Shown: positions 46,126 through 59,428 of the stretch, one piece after another | How positions within the stretch are numbered: position 1 is the stretch's first letter | Layout: every line of letters begins with the position of its first letter | DNA from: Mugil cephalus | Lineage: Eukaryota; Chordata; Actinopteri; Mugiliformes; Mugilidae | DNA length: 64,000 nt | Assembly (NCBI RefSeq): GCF_022458985.1 | Contig: NC_061785.1 | Coordinates: forward strand, 1,357,816-1,421,815 | Direction: 5' to 3' | Program-made: the position numbers and the translations under genes | Notes under the pieces: model-generated | What the model saw: the letters and a program-made list of their open reading frames with translations, nothing else | Database searches by the model: none | What the model was told of the DNA's origin: nothing

Positions 46126-47572
46126 GCATCACGTTGTGGGATGATGAAACTCTGAAAGACAAGATAAGAGAGAGTGCCCAGCCCAGCTGTGAGTTTCAGA
46201 TCAGTTCATCTGATTCCACTGATGATAAGTCTTCTCTGCTGGATGTCAGTGCTTCCCTGAAGGCCAGTTTTCTGAGTGGACTGATTGAAGTTGGAGGATC
46301 TGCCAAATATATGAATGATAGAAGAAACACAAGAATCAGAGCAGAGTCGCATTTCAGTACAAAGTTACCACCAGATTCAAACAGCTGTCGGTGACTCCTG
46401 AAGCCAAAACCACCAAACAAATAGACAATGCTGTGATAAAATTCAGCAACGCATGTGGTCACCGGCATCCTTTACGGGGCCAATGCTTTCTTTGTGTTTG
46501 ACAGTGAGAAAGTTAGATGTAGCAGCGTTCAGGACATTCAGGGGAACTTGGAAGCTGGTAATAAAGAAGATCCCCTCGTTAAACATAGAAGGGGACGCTT
46601 CGTTGAAGCTGAATGACCAAGAAAAAGCTTTGACTGATAAATTTACCTGCCACTCCTATGGAGACTTCATTCTTGATACCAACCCTGTCGCATTTGAAGA
46701 CGCTGTGAACACATACAAACAACTTCCACATCTACTAGGAGAGAATAAAGAACATATTGTTCCACTAAAGGTTTGAATGACACCACTGAAGATCTTCCAT
46801 TCAGAAGCTGCTGAGGTGATATCTGAGATCAGCATTGGCCTTGTAAGAAAGGCTCACGATGCTCTGGAGATCTGCCCACATGAAGATGATCTGCAACGAC
46901 CTTCAGGCAGATGAAGTTGCTGGATATTTCCCACAGATTCATGAAAAGTTGAGCCGTTTCCAAACCCTGTGTGATTACTATGTAGCTGCTCTCCAAGACA
47001 TCATGAAGAACAAACTCGCTGCCATCAGGGCTGGTAAAGAAGATGAGAAGGAGTTAGAAAAAGTCTTTGATGACCGAGATAAGTCACCATTCAGTCATGA
47101 GAAATTAACAGAGTGGATGAGTTCTACAGAGAGAGAAGTCATCGTCATAGCCTCCTGTTTTAGAAGATGAAAGGAATAAAGGTTGTTGCCAACAGTCAGA
47201 GCTGGAGAGGGAGGTTTCTTGATCTAATGTGAGGATGTTCTCTGCTTTGTGTTCACCTCCCTGGAAACTACAGATCCGTTCCTCCAGGAAATGTCAGACA
47301 ACCTGGATCCACTGAAAGTACGACATAGTGGAGATGACACTCCTACCCAGGACAAATGGTTCTCCTGAGATGAAGTGATAACAAAAATGAGACAAAAAGC
47401 CCAATTCATCCATGATCATAACAAAACAGGGACTCAGCAGAACAACAGTGAATCTGGTTTCTTTGTGGCAGCAATTGCAAATGAGAAATATAAAGGAGCG
47501 AGCATCTACCACTACAAAGACATGATCCTGGTCACCGATGATTTCTCAAAGCCGGATGATGCTATAATGTGA
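46126..47572 (+). pseudogene. SNTX-like large exon, unit C, multiply frameshifted
   Basis: Same exon as 8670-10122. It opens in frame, loses a base near 46320, and has several more one-base changes in runs (for example near 46500-46555 and 47155-47230) and a Trp-to-stop change near 46775. These lesions differ from those of copy A. The density of homopolymer indels raises the possibility of consensus errors in this stretch. It has the same head-to-head position to NLR C. Confidence 0.85.
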
Positions 47573-50550
47573 AAAATGTGATGGACAGAAACTATTTGGT
47601 CTGGCTTCTGGACTGGCCTGCAGGAACTCTGTCCTACTACCTAGTCTCATTTAACACATTCAAACCACATTCACTGAGCCGGTTTATGTAGCCATGAAGC
47701 TGTGGACAAAAAACGAATGCAGCAAACAACTCAAAACAGATATAACCAGAGCTGCTTCTACCCATTAAGGTTTCAATCTTCAGTGTATTTTATGTTCTTC
47801 AGTTTGAGGGGTGTTTGGGAACTGCATTGCTCTGTGCAGTTTATTACTGATTAATTATGTTTAGTGTGTGTTGCTCTGATTTGACGATATTTCACTTTTC
47901 TAACTGGTGTGTGGTTAAAAATCCCTTGTATTATTATTTTATTATCGCAGGCTCTAACTGATTAGAAGGTTTTGGTCATTTTATATTTAAGTTTATTATC
48001 TCCTGTTTGATTTGTTTGCTTGATTAACACATTGTAATGTTAAGATTGATTCTAATAACTTTTTTATATGTTTGTTATTGGGTTGTTTTCATTTTCAATA
48101 TATATTTGTTAATTTCTGTTAAATGAATCATTTCTCATTGGTCCTCCATACAGTATATAATTAGGATTAAAATGAATGCAAATAATCAAGTTGTTTTGTC
48201 TTGTTTCTTTCCCACAAACACACAGAGAGTGGATCTAATAATGTGCTGATTTATTTCTCAATTGGCCGATGAATAATTTTCTGTACAACAGAAAAGTGAC
48301 GTCTTTGTAGTGCATGAGAAGAAAAAAGGTTAAATTTCACATTTTAGGAGCTGCACATTTGGTTTTTTAAAGGTTCAGGGGTAATTATTTGTTTGTTAAA
48401 AATAGTTCAGTTTTCTAGAGTTGTAGAATAAATACTGATATTATTGCTAAAATTAATTGATGGCTACTCAAAATTAGACAAGGCTGCCCTCTGCTGACAG
48501 AGAGTGTAACTATGACAAAAACTGTTGTCGTCAAAGGAAAATCAATGTGTACAAAATTCATGGAGTTGTAAAACCCATTATAGTCTAGTTTAGTTTGAAC
48601 AAAGATAAAAAAGAAAAGGGAAAAAGGAAAGAATATATGAAGATCAGTTCAAAGAGGACTAGGAAGGAGTATAAACTTATTAACTTCTACCCCCTTATCT
48701 CCCTATGATTCATTGCCATATTGCATGTCCCTATATGTAATAAATTGATTTAGCATGAAATCATATATCATGGACTGCTGTGGAAGGAAAACATTCTTAG
48801 TTTTGTCGTCATTTGTGTCAGTTATTAATGAGACCAGGCCAATAATGTGCATGACTTCCCACTGCGCAACGCCACCTCCTACAGGGTGAGTGAAGAATAA
48901 TCCTCACAAACACATAGATAATTTAATAAGCTGAACACAAAACTTCAAATTGTCCCAAAGAGACCTTCACCTCCTTAAATACTCTGGTCTTAATAGGAAC
49001 AAATAGACTTGGCCATACTCACCTAATTACAACCTAAACGTCCTTTAAGTTTAAACCAAAACTGCAGCCTCCATCCACTTTTTGCTACAGTCTATAGTGT
49101 CTATGCAGGAAGCCCAAAGAACAAAAGCAACAAAGGATTATGCTGTTCAAAACCTAAACAGTGTTAACGGAGGGGCTGGGGTGGAGCAGGTTCTAAACCC
49201 TGCAAAAACAACTGAGTGGATGAGTTCTAAACAACTGCACTTATACAGAATGGAAAGTTATGGATAAATAATTTCTAATATTGAATTTTGTTTGCTTGGA
49301 TGGCCCACAGGCAAATATAGATGCAGATATATTAATGAATAAATAAAACCTCGTGAAATATTATGACAATGGTGCTAAATAGGCTAAATAATAATCTAAA
49401 TCACTTACATTTTAAGTACAGTATGTGAAGGTAAAACAAGTGCAGCCAATTTGATGGAGCTGAATTAATAGTAGCCTTATCTATATTTTACAGGTGCTAT
49501 GCTTAAGTTTCTAACAAGCAGCACAGAGTCCAGCCAGTCAGCCAGTGGAGGGACACAACCAGATAGGACAGGATGATTTTGCATCCAGAAAGTGCAGAAA
49601 GGGACATTTTTGATGGTGAGTAATTTGTTACACATTTAGTTTGGTTTGATTTGGTCTGTATTTATTTGGAGTTAGACCAACAGGTGGTTACACTAGTGCA
49701 ATATATTTAAGGGGGGGGGTGGGGGGAGTGGAAGCACTGGGTGTCAGGTGTGACTGCTGAACATTGTGGGGTTCAGTTAAGAGGGCCACTTAGCAGAATT
49801 TTTCCTAGGGCCCCATGAAGGTCTGAACCAGCTCTGACCAGACACTAGGTAATTAGCCTAGCCACCGAAGTAAAACACTGGAAAACACCAGCTAATTAGC
49901 CTAGCCACCAGCAGTAGGAAAGAAATTGGAGTCACCCCCCTTAATGCAGCCACCACGCCACCATGTGCCTTTCAACTAACCAGTTAGATTAATCCTACTA
50001 CAACTGCTACCTATTGACAGTACATAGCTAGCCTTACCTTTAGCATGCTCCCCAGCTAGCGTGCTTCCTCCGTAGCCACAACCACTGGCTCGCTCGCTCC
50101 GCTGCCAGGGACATATTCTTTACGGCAACCCTCTGTTCTTTTCCGCGAATGCCCGACTCACACAGGAGAGCAACGGCGGATTTTGCAAAACAAATCCACG
50201 GCAGCCGACCTCCAGTGGGCGCACACGGGCGCTCCAGCCTCGCTGTTCCGCTTCTGATGCCATCTCCGCATATCTATCTCTCTTGTGCTCATTCGCCTCT
50301 TCAACTCTGCCTTTCCACGGGACAGTTAGTTCCACAAAATACACTATCCTTTCTTTCTCAGACCACAAACAGCACGTCCGGTCTTTTGAGGGTCACGGCT
50401 ATCTGTTATGGAATCATCAGCCGGCCATCTAGGTCGGTCCTCAGCTCCCAGGCTCTGCCCACACTTAGCTGCCCTACATTATGCCTGCACCTCGCTGATT
50501 GGCCTTATCTCCCTCCTGAACAAACATAATATGTTTATTCTCCTTTCTAG
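47573..50550. other. Unit C intergenic
   Basis: Equivalent of 10123-13130, with many small indels. No recognised gene. Confidence 0.45.
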
Positions 50551-50846
50551 CAACTGAGGAATTTGCTTCAATCCGTTTTCTGCATCTGCAATGGTTAGAA
50601 GAGTGTCGGATATGTCCGGGAACTTGGTCGATCAGCTGGACCGGGATCTGGCGAAGTGCAGGTGGTTCAGCATCCAGTGTGACGAGTCCGTGGACAGCAG
50701 CAGTACAACGCAGCTGCTCGTCTTTATCCGGTTTTATGGTGTTTGATCATTTCTCCACAAAAGAAGATCTTCTGACACTGCTGCCCCTAAATACAACTAC
50801 GAGGGGAATTGACATCTATAACGCGGTGAAGGAGTTTTTTTCGTCT
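50551..50846 (+). mobile_element. hAT transposase fragment, unit C copy
   Basis: Equivalent of 13130-13429. Codons after CDES retain a short Ser-rich stretch lost in A; the frame then breaks near 50745. Confidence 0.75.
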
Positions 50847-51001
50847 TGAACAAAACACGTGTAATCAGGAAACATTTTACCGCCCCAACGTCTCCCTGCA
50901 CAAACACAAACGTGAACACGACATGTCATTGGAGTGCGTGCTTTGAAAAGCGCGGGTCCCGTTTGGATTGGTCGACAGAAACGGTTGGACGAGGAGGAGG
51001 A

Positions 51002-51036
51002 GAAGAAGAAGAAGAAGAAGAAGAAGAAGAAGAAGA
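51002..51036. repeat. GAA microsatellite, unit C
   Basis: About 12 GAA units, shorter than at 13575-13633. Confidence 0.93.
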
Positions 51037-52598
51037 CATGCCATTGGCTGTTGGGACAATGAACATCCGTCTTTGACGTTACGCTTAACAAGGTCAACAA
51101 CCACCACGCGGCTGTTCCCGTTTGGTCACAGAAACTAGGAGCAAACAGCAGCTAATGTCGAGGCTGGAGGAAGGACGAAGGCAGAAGGCAAGTATCAAAC
51201 TGAAGCTTAGTGGTATTAGCTTTATTTACCACCATGCCTCTGACTTTACTCAGTCGACAAAACCAATCCACTAGCATGTCGTCAATTGAAATGTTAGCTA
51301 ATGATGACAAAAGTATGGCCGGCGGCGTCTTCACGTGGCGTCTGCCAGTGTTTGTCATAGATATAACTCTATGAGTGTTAGTGGTCAGCCAGACCAACCA
51401 CTTTTTATTTTATTTACACTAACGTTAGCTTAGCACTTAACAGTGAGTCATTACGTTTACTTTTGTGAACTGACTGACACAGGCGGAGAGAAAGAGGAAC
51501 AACATTTGTTTAGACCTGCAACAATGAACAATAATCGATTATTAACCCTCTTCTACATTTTCACTATTTTTTTGGCCATAACCTTGACTGCGTGTCTTGA
51601 AATGCATGATTTCTGGTTAGGATAGGAAGCTGGATTTTATGGAACGTGTCAAAATGTCAAAGTCTTTTTTCCACGCAGACTGCTCCTACTCCTCCACTTG
51701 CAGGTGTCGCTAATAAGACATTTTAAGTGGATTTTCTTCCAAAGAAGAGAGAACAAAATGTTTTATAGATGATACTGAGATTTGGTAATGGTTTATTTCA
51801 ACCAGTTACTCTTTCTTAAAACCAATATTTTCATCTTCCTCTTGCCTCTCACAAATATAGGAGGAGCGACCTACTCTGCCTTTTTCAAGGTTTTTAAAAT
51901 TTTAATTTTGGTGCAACACTAGTTAGTGGTCAACATGAAATTCAAAACAATACTGAAAAATATGTAAAGGATAAGCTAACAATCATCTTCTAGTTTATTG
52001 AGGGGAGATCTGCTAACACAGTTTAGGTTGACTTTTTCACAACCAATAGCATTTATTTTGATTTTGGCAAATTTCATGAGTCATCTTTTTTTTTTCTTTC
52101 TCACTGCAGATAAGTGGTGAGAGTTGATTTCATGGCATAAACTTGTGTTTAAGAACTCCACTCCTTTCCATGCTGAACTGTACAGTGAAGCAATGCAGAT
52201 GGAGAAACCTTAGTCAAAGAACCCAATGTTGAGCAGCTACCGAGATGCAGTGGAAAGGCATTCAGTACAAAAAGGGTCTTTCTGTGTTTAAACCAAGCTG
52301 AGGCACTTGAATTCAGACAGATTCAGCTCATGCTTGTGATGCAGGACCAGCACGTATACTTTGTCACACCTCATGACGTGTCCTATGTGCCAGCATTTGC
52401 ATTGTATGAAGTGAAACAAGCATGAAATGTTGGAAGCCTGAGCAGAAACTAGATTATTACCATTTGCATGTGTACAAGCTTTGTGGGACAAGACTAATTT
52501 CACTTAAGCATAGCACTGTTGACTCCGAGTCATCTGGAGTGTGAGAGATTAAAATCTGACAGTAACAGTATTTTTCATCCCTTCTAGTCCTCCTAGTC
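51037..52598. other. Unit C region upstream of SAM exon
   Basis: Equivalent of 13634-15183. No gene recognised apart from the promoter-like block near 51080-51190. Confidence 0.4.
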
Positions 52599-52795
52599 AT
52601 GGATGCAGAGACTCCGCTTCTGTCTTTCATCAAATCAGTGCCTAAACTGAGAGACCCTGAGCCTTTGCTGGAGCATCTGCAATGTTTAGGAGTTGAGGAC
52701 CTGAGCTACCTGCAGGAGAGTGACCTCCTTTCTGTCCTCAGACCAGTTGAAGCCAGGAAACGTCTGTCACTGCTCAAAACGACAAGTATGTATTT
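52599..52795 (+). CDS. SAM-domain exon, unit C copy
   Basis: Equivalent of 15184-15369 with intact frame and near-identical SAM sequence. Donor GTATGT. A long frame running on to 53048 is intron read-through. Downstream exons are removed by the deletion at ~53643. Confidence 0.58.
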
Positions 52796-53639
52796 CAGTT
52801 TGTACAGAATAAACTTTCACATTAAAAAAATGTGCATAGTCAAAATCTACTTATTAGGTCCACCTGTACTAATCAATGGAGTCCAATACAGCAGTTCTAC
52901 TATGAATTATACTTCAAAGAATCTTCTCTACATTTTTGTTGATGTTTTGAAAAAGGTGATGACTATACACTACACCTTGTTCATCATTGATTTCATAGTG
53001 GGTCTTAGTGGTGGTGTACTGCATTATATTGAGAAAGGAACAGTTTAAAATATATCAATGGCTTCTGAGGATAGAATTACTGTATGTTAGGTAATAATAT
53101 ACCCACATTGAGCTATGTGATGTCTGTGTTTAAATATTACTACTATCTGTCCTTTAATAAGGCCAACAACATGTCTTGGACAGTCCTCCAAGCAGCCAGA
53201 GCAACCAACCGTTGAGCAGAGCCATGTACCAGTACAAGTCCAGTAACACAGTCTGACCAGATGCCCTCTCTGGTGAGTACATGCATCTGTTGCACACAGT
53301 TACTCTTTTGGGTTAGATGGGCTGAAAAATAACATAATCTACCTGTAACTTAGTGTAATATAGTACAATCAGCAGCAGGGAATTGACAGTGTGCTTATAA
53401 ATCAGTATCATCAGTTGGGTCCAACTTCTCTAGATTCTGATTCGGTAGCAAATGACACACAACTAATGATGGGATGGGATTATGGGATGAACACAGGATA
53501 CTTTATCACAATGTACAGAAAAAAATGACTTTTGTATCCAGCAGTAGCAATAGTTCCCCCAACAACAACATGTTGTTCATTTAGTTCCCATGTATAGTCA
53601 GCCTGGTGTGTATTTTCTTTGTAGTGTGTTATGTTGAGA

Positions 53640-53645
53640 TCTCTA
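53640..53645. other. Deletion junction relative to unit A
   Basis: Sequence passes directly from the equivalent of ~16216 to the equivalent of ~21118. About 4.9 kb present in unit A, including the hAT element, the 39-bp tandem array and the LINE fragment, is absent. Confidence 0.85.
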
Positions 53646-54064
53646 CGTTTTTAATCCATCTTCAAATAATAATAATAATTAATAATCAGTCCAGTTTAAA
53701 GTTCTTTGTTTTCTTTTCTAAACATTTATCATGATCAAACTGCAGCAGAAACTCTTCCTCCTCCTCCCAACGACTCCATCTGTCCTTTGTTTCTCCTCCT
53801 CTTTTCACTCGCTCCTCTTTCTTTCTCCATTTCAACACAAACTTCCCCGTCAATAGTCCTGAGATCGATGCGGCCGAGAACAATAGCAGCAGCCGAGCAG
53901 TGAGCAGCTTCTCTCCATCGATGGCCGGCTGTGAATCCTCTAACACGCTGCCGCGACCGTTTGGTCGACAAAAGGTGGTGAAGTGTTTGTGGCTGAAAAG
54001 GAGAAAGAGACGTGTAATTCTTCTCTGATCAGCCTCCAGAAAAATCACTGCAGGTTCAGAGGAA

Positions 54065-54161
54065 CTTAAAAACTGTGTCTGGTGTTTGGAGCCGCTCGAC
54101 TTCAACCTGAGGATCGATGAGGGACGTGGAGCAACTGTGAACACCAGACACAGTTTTTAAG
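54065..54161. repeat. Inverted repeat, unit C copy
   Basis: Perfect 22-bp arms at 54065-54086 and 54140-54161 with a 53-nt loop. Equivalent of 21540-21636. Confidence 0.82.
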
Positions 54162-54789
54162 GTCCTTCTTTTCTTAGAGGAGATGAAGAAGTTTCAGTGT
54201 GACCGTTAAAGGTAAAAGAGTCTACATCCTCATCTACATGAGGTATTTTGGCTCATGTACCTGTGCCTCATGTTGCTATTGTGTTTAAATTCTATTCTGT
54301 CTGTATCTATAGAATTACCTATAGAGTTACTGATTTAGAGTTAGGTTAGTGTGTTTCATCATTTATTGTATTGTTGTCCTGATGTTTCTGGATCCCTGTT
54401 TATAAGCTACAGATCCTGTTTGTAAATTGTATTTGTATTTTAAATGATGTGTAAAATAAAAACAAATAAAACGAGATGGAGACAAAGAAAGAATGAATGA
54501 AGATGATGTCACTGTCTTCACCTGAACCTACGTCCTGAGGAGGTTTCTGCAGATCTAAAGTTGTTTAAATGTTTGTTGTGTTTAAGCAACAAACATTTAA
54601 ACACCAATTACCAAATTAATTAAAGGCCTCAGTGATGGAGGACGGTTTGATTCCCTGCAGACGATGAAGAAGAGAGAAGGTGTCAGGATTCCTGCTCCTC
54701 TGAGGTCTGAACACTCAACTCGTTTATTCCACAAAGACGTCCGTCTCTCAACTTCACAGAAATTCAAACTTCCACCTCTGTCTCCAGAC

Positions 54790-54870
54790 ACCCTCCTCCT
54801 CCTCCTCCTCCTCCTCCTCCTCCTCCTCCTCCTCCTCCTCCTCCTCCTCCTCCTCCTCCTCATCATCATC
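54790..54870. repeat. CTC microsatellite, unit C
   Basis: Long CTC run followed by CAT units. Equivalent of 22267-22345. Confidence 0.95.
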
Positions 54871-56600
54871 ATCATCTCTGAGGAGGCTCTACTACTTCTT
54901 CTGAGCTCCCTGGGTGTAAACGTTGATCAGAGCTCACAGGTTGAATTAAATAACGTATCCAGAGTTAATGTGGTTCAGTAGTAGTGACTCCAGCTGATGA
55001 GACGTTGAGCATCACTTGGAGCTAGAGCTTCAGATGTTAGCAGGGTTAGCCTTTAAAGCTGCATCAACTCACACTAATGGACACAAGACACTTTGGCTAA
55101 ATGTGTTATTTACTGTAAATTTCATGTAAATTGGACTGTACATGTTCTTTGTAAATATTACTTCTACCTCATTCTTATTTTATTTTATTCTTATGTCTAT
55201 GTCTTTTTCATGTACGTCTTTTTTCTTATCTTGTGACTCCTTGGACAAAATAATTACCTGCAGGGATCAATGAAGTGATCTTGAACGACCTGTCTTAAAT
55301 CCCAACAGTTTGTCTAGTGACGCTTCAATAAAGGTTATTCAAACAAGATGTAGTAACACACCCAAACTAAGAAGAAACAAAAAGAAACAAAGAAGCAGAA
55401 ATGAATAAATGTATGAACAAGTTCAATTTTAGAGTAGAAACCTTTCAGCCAAACTAGAAAAAAATGACAACTTCCTTTCTATTATGTTCTAGACACTATT
55501 TAAATATTAATATAAATAATAATAATAACAATTAATAAAATACAATCTATGTCTCTTTAGCCAACTTCTTTCAACTATATTACTGTAAGTTATGTGACAT
55601 TTGGAAATGAGTTGGTCATAAAGTGGTGTAGGTTATTGGTACATGTGTGATTTGTGTTGAATTAATAGTGATTAAATATTTGAATCTATTGACATTAGTA
55701 GAAACGTATCCGGAGTGATTTTGTCGTTAAAACTGAATTAAAGGATGTGTGGTGTTAAAGTCTAGAGCTTGGTGGCCCAACCATCCACCCTGACAGCCTC
55801 CTGGTGACTCCACTGCAGAACTGAACCAAGAACAAGTACTGATCTTTAACCCTGACCTTCTGGATTTAATGTTAAGGCATTGTTCTTTTAATGGACGTCT
55901 ACCTGTTCCTTACAGAATTTCACTGTTTGTTTTCAGGACTTCAGGAATCCCTGGTCCCTGTGTCCCTGGTCCCTGGTCTTTGGTCCCTGGTCTCTGGTCC
56001 AATTCAGGAGATTCAGGAGAGATTTAATGTAGAACTAAGTCCTGATCTTTTGGTTCCAGACATGAAGTGTTTTGTTGGCCCACCATCCACCCCGACCTCA
56101 CCCTAAACAAGCACTTGGGGGCTCTCAGTGTAATTCTGTCACCTGAGTTACATTTAATCCATTACAGGTCGTATGTAAGAGTAAATTATAATCTTTAAAC
56201 TCATTTCATTAGTTTTTTGCTCGGATAAATTAGGAAATGTTACGATGTTCTTTTATCACATCTGGTCTCCTCCATAGGATCAGTATGGTCTGAGGGCGGA
56301 GCCACGATATTGATGCCCCGCCCACACTTCTTCCAGACTCAATGATGTTTTGGTTTAATTAATGCTACGCTCTGCTCTACCTCCACCAGCTACAAGAAAT
56401 GTTGGATTATAAACTGAATTTATCATCAAAAATAGTCTTTACCACTATCACCGTCCCATGGGACCTCGATATGGAGCGGTTGGCATGGTAACTGGTGGTC
56501 ACCATTATGTCACATCCTGTTTCTATAGCATCAAATGACGAACCAAAAACAAACGTATCAACATCATATTAACTACCTAAAATTATTTGTCAAAGTCCCG
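54871..56600. other. Unit C intergenic
   Basis: Equivalent of 22346-24047. No gene recognised. Confidence 0.45.
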
Positions 56601-56604
56601 CCCA

Positions 56605-56880
56605 CTAACATGGAAGGGGTGGGGCTTATTATCTGTACTGCAGCCTCCAGCCACCAGGGGGAGCCATATTGGCTTCAGCTTCACTTTAGAGGAGCTGCTT
56701 CATATTTATATAAAGTCACTGATCTGGACCAGATCCACTCTGAACTGGACTTGTTGGTTTTTATGTTGCACCTTTAACGAGTCGTCATCCAGAACTGTCT
56801 GTTTTAAACACAAACAGTATCAGAATCAGGTTTATTGGCCAAGTATGTGAGTATGTACAAGGAATATGTTCTCACATGCA
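56605..56880 (+). repeat. Fish SINE-like repeat with CTCF-like motif, unit C
   Basis: Equivalent of 24048-24320. CCACCAGGGGGAGC at 56651-56664. Confidence 0.65.
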
Positions 56881-58482
56881 CAAACACTTAAATAAGTGTA
56901 ATAAACAAAATGATTTATTTTTTGTCTCTGAGGTTTTTATCTGCTCCAGCTGACTCTAAGAGGAAACGCTTCACCTCACAAAAGACAGACAGAGGAATAA
57001 AATAATGATAATCTGCAGAATAATCCATGAACTAAACATCTTTACATGAAGAAAATAAAAAGACAGAACTCCACCTTTCTTTAGTTCTTTCTTTCTTTTG
57101 CTTTTCATCCATGAAAACAAAAAAAAAAGTGGATCTAAAAGAGGAGAGAAGGTCAGAAACGATGAAAAGATGACGGAGCGGAACCAAATCACAGCAGGAC
57201 AAATAAAAAAAGACTGAGGCTGTTTGAAGACGTGGAAAAAAGATGGAGGGACAGAAAAGAAGGAAGACAGCAGCAGATTAGAGGAGAGGATGGAGAGGGT
57301 TTCTATTTCCTTCACCACGATGTGATTTAAGGAGGCTCTGGTGATGCTGGCTGTAACCGTGGCAACGGAGGATGGAGACTCCACACGGGGATATTTGTCA
57401 GAAGAAGAATCTCCACCTGTAAAACGACTCAAAGAAACCAGACTCAGATTATCTTTGTACATTAACGAAGAGAAAATGAATGAATGAATGAATTAAATAT
57501 AAACCTGAACGTCCAGATCTGATCAAAAAACATGACAGTTCATAGTTCTACAGTTTTACTTTCCCACTGATGAATGAAACATATCTGGTACCAGGAGGAA
57601 GAGGACAAGAATAAGAGGAAGAGCAACAATGTATTTACTATTTATTTGTCTTCAGTCTTCATGGAGATCAGATTCTAAGGTTCAGTCTGTTGATGTGACT
57701 CCGTTCTATGACATTAGAGGATCGTCACAGTGTTCAGGGCTGAGAGAGGAAGGAGAAAGTTTGTAGAGCTCCAGAGGAGGGCGTCATGTTGATGGAGGAA
57801 AGGTTGGAGTTTAAATCTGTGGCTGTGACAGATGTTTGATGTTTGTTCTCATCACATTTCACTTTAAATCTCCTCTGTCTCTGTTTGTTTCTCCACATCC
57901 ACTCCTTTGTTTGGGAGAAGAGAAGATGTGATTTCTATGTCTCATGTGCAGCAAACAGTGATGTGTTAAATTATTTAAGAGCTTTAAGTTTGAACAGTTT
58001 TAATGTTTTGTAAGGAGATTAAAGTTGATTCAGTAAAGTTTTAATAAGTGAGATGATGATGATGAAGTCCTGTTGATCCTTTTATATCTGATTATTTATT
58101 GGTTTAGACTGAACTGAGTTTCATTAAGATTAATGATCAAAAACCAAAGGTTGATTAATAACGATGATGAACATTGATTGATATAAAGGTGGAGTAGAGA
58201 CCAGAGTTCATTAATGTCTCATGTCCATTCAGACACAGGAGACACAGCACACAGTAAAACACAGCTTAACAAATAATATTCACTTCCATCAGTCCAGGAT
58301 TATCCAGATACACGTTAGCATCAAAATCCACATGTTAGGAGATTATTTCACTACTTCTAAGATAAAACATATTTTTGACATGAAATCACAGTCAGTGATT
58401 CATCTGTGAACCAAAGAGAATCCACCATCAACATTTAAAGCAGAGTTGAAGCTGCTGTCACTTTAAAGACTCTCCTTCCTTC
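56881..58482. other. Unit C intergenic with unrecognised minus frame
   Basis: Equivalent of 24321-25889. Frame 56971-57462 (163 codons, minus) is unrecognised. Confidence 0.4.
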
Positions 58483-59012
58483 CTACAGAGAACACAGAGA
58501 CACTGAGGAACCAGGAGACCAGACTCTAAATCCAGGAGAGAGAGGTTGAGTGAATGTGGTGTTGAAGGTGTGGAGGTGGATCAGTTTGTTAGAGGAGACT
58601 CTGTAGAAGGACAGAGTTCCAGCAGGACAGTCCACATACACTGAGACTCTGTTAGAGACAGAGGACGAGGAGATGGATGTTTCTCTGTTATTGTGCCAGA
58701 CAGAGTAACCATCATAATCAGAGCATCTCAGACTCCAGGACTGATCATTTAATCCAAACACACAGTCCTTCATGTCTCCTCTCCTTCTGATTCCTTTGTA
58801 ACTCACTGATATATAAACGTTTCCTCTCCACTCAACCTCCCAGTAACATCGACCAGTCACAACATTTCTACACAGCAGCTGATTCCAGATAAATCTGTCT
58901 GGATGATCAGGATATGGCTGCTCCTCCTTCACACATGTCACCTTCCTGTTGTTGTCAGATAGTTTGATGAATCTACCGACTGAGTTTGTGTCGACTTCAA
59001 GTTCACAGAAAT
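58483..59012 (-). CDS. NLR D B30.2 (PRY-SPRY) terminal exon
   Basis: 530 bp, intact, same motifs as 25890-26419 (CELEVDTNSV, RCYWEVEWRG, VDCPAGTLSFY). Differences from the B copy are mostly residue-changing and fall between conserved motifs. Confidence 0.93.
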
Positions 59013-59232
59013 CTGATGGAGAGAAAAAGACACAACACAGCTGCAGTTTATCATGTGACACATCTAATGGATTTATTCTTTCTTTACTCACTGATCTGTT
59101 GTTCATTCATAGAAAGTTTAATGGTGATACTTTAGATCAGGATTCTCTTGTCAGTGATGATTAAATGAATAAATACCACAACTATCAGCTTTGATTTTAA
59201 ACTGACAGTTTGTCATCATTAGTCAAACTTAC

Positions 59233-59279
59233 ACTTCCTCACATCAGGTTTTAACCACTGCTCTCCACCATGGTCCATC
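59233..59279 (-). CDS. NLR D linker exon
   Basis: 47-bp equivalent of 26640-26686, splice sites intact. Confidence 0.85.
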
Positions 59280-59345
59280 CTGGAGGAACAAACACACAAA
59301 CAATGATTTTATATCCAACACGAGACCTAACTGATGTTCAACATG

Positions 59346-59353
59346 AAGCAAGC

Positions 59354-59400
<47 letters not shown>
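59346..59400. repeat. AAAG microsatellite
   Basis: About 13 AAAG units. Equivalent of 26752-26860. Confidence 0.95.
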
Positions 59401-59402
<2 letters not shown>

Positions 59403-59428
59403 TATTCATTTGATGTTGTAGAAACATT

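Noticed and set aside
52599-53048. 149-codon SAM-containing protein in unit C
   Set aside because: Past the SAM domain it is intron read-through beyond a good donor. Unit A stops soon after.
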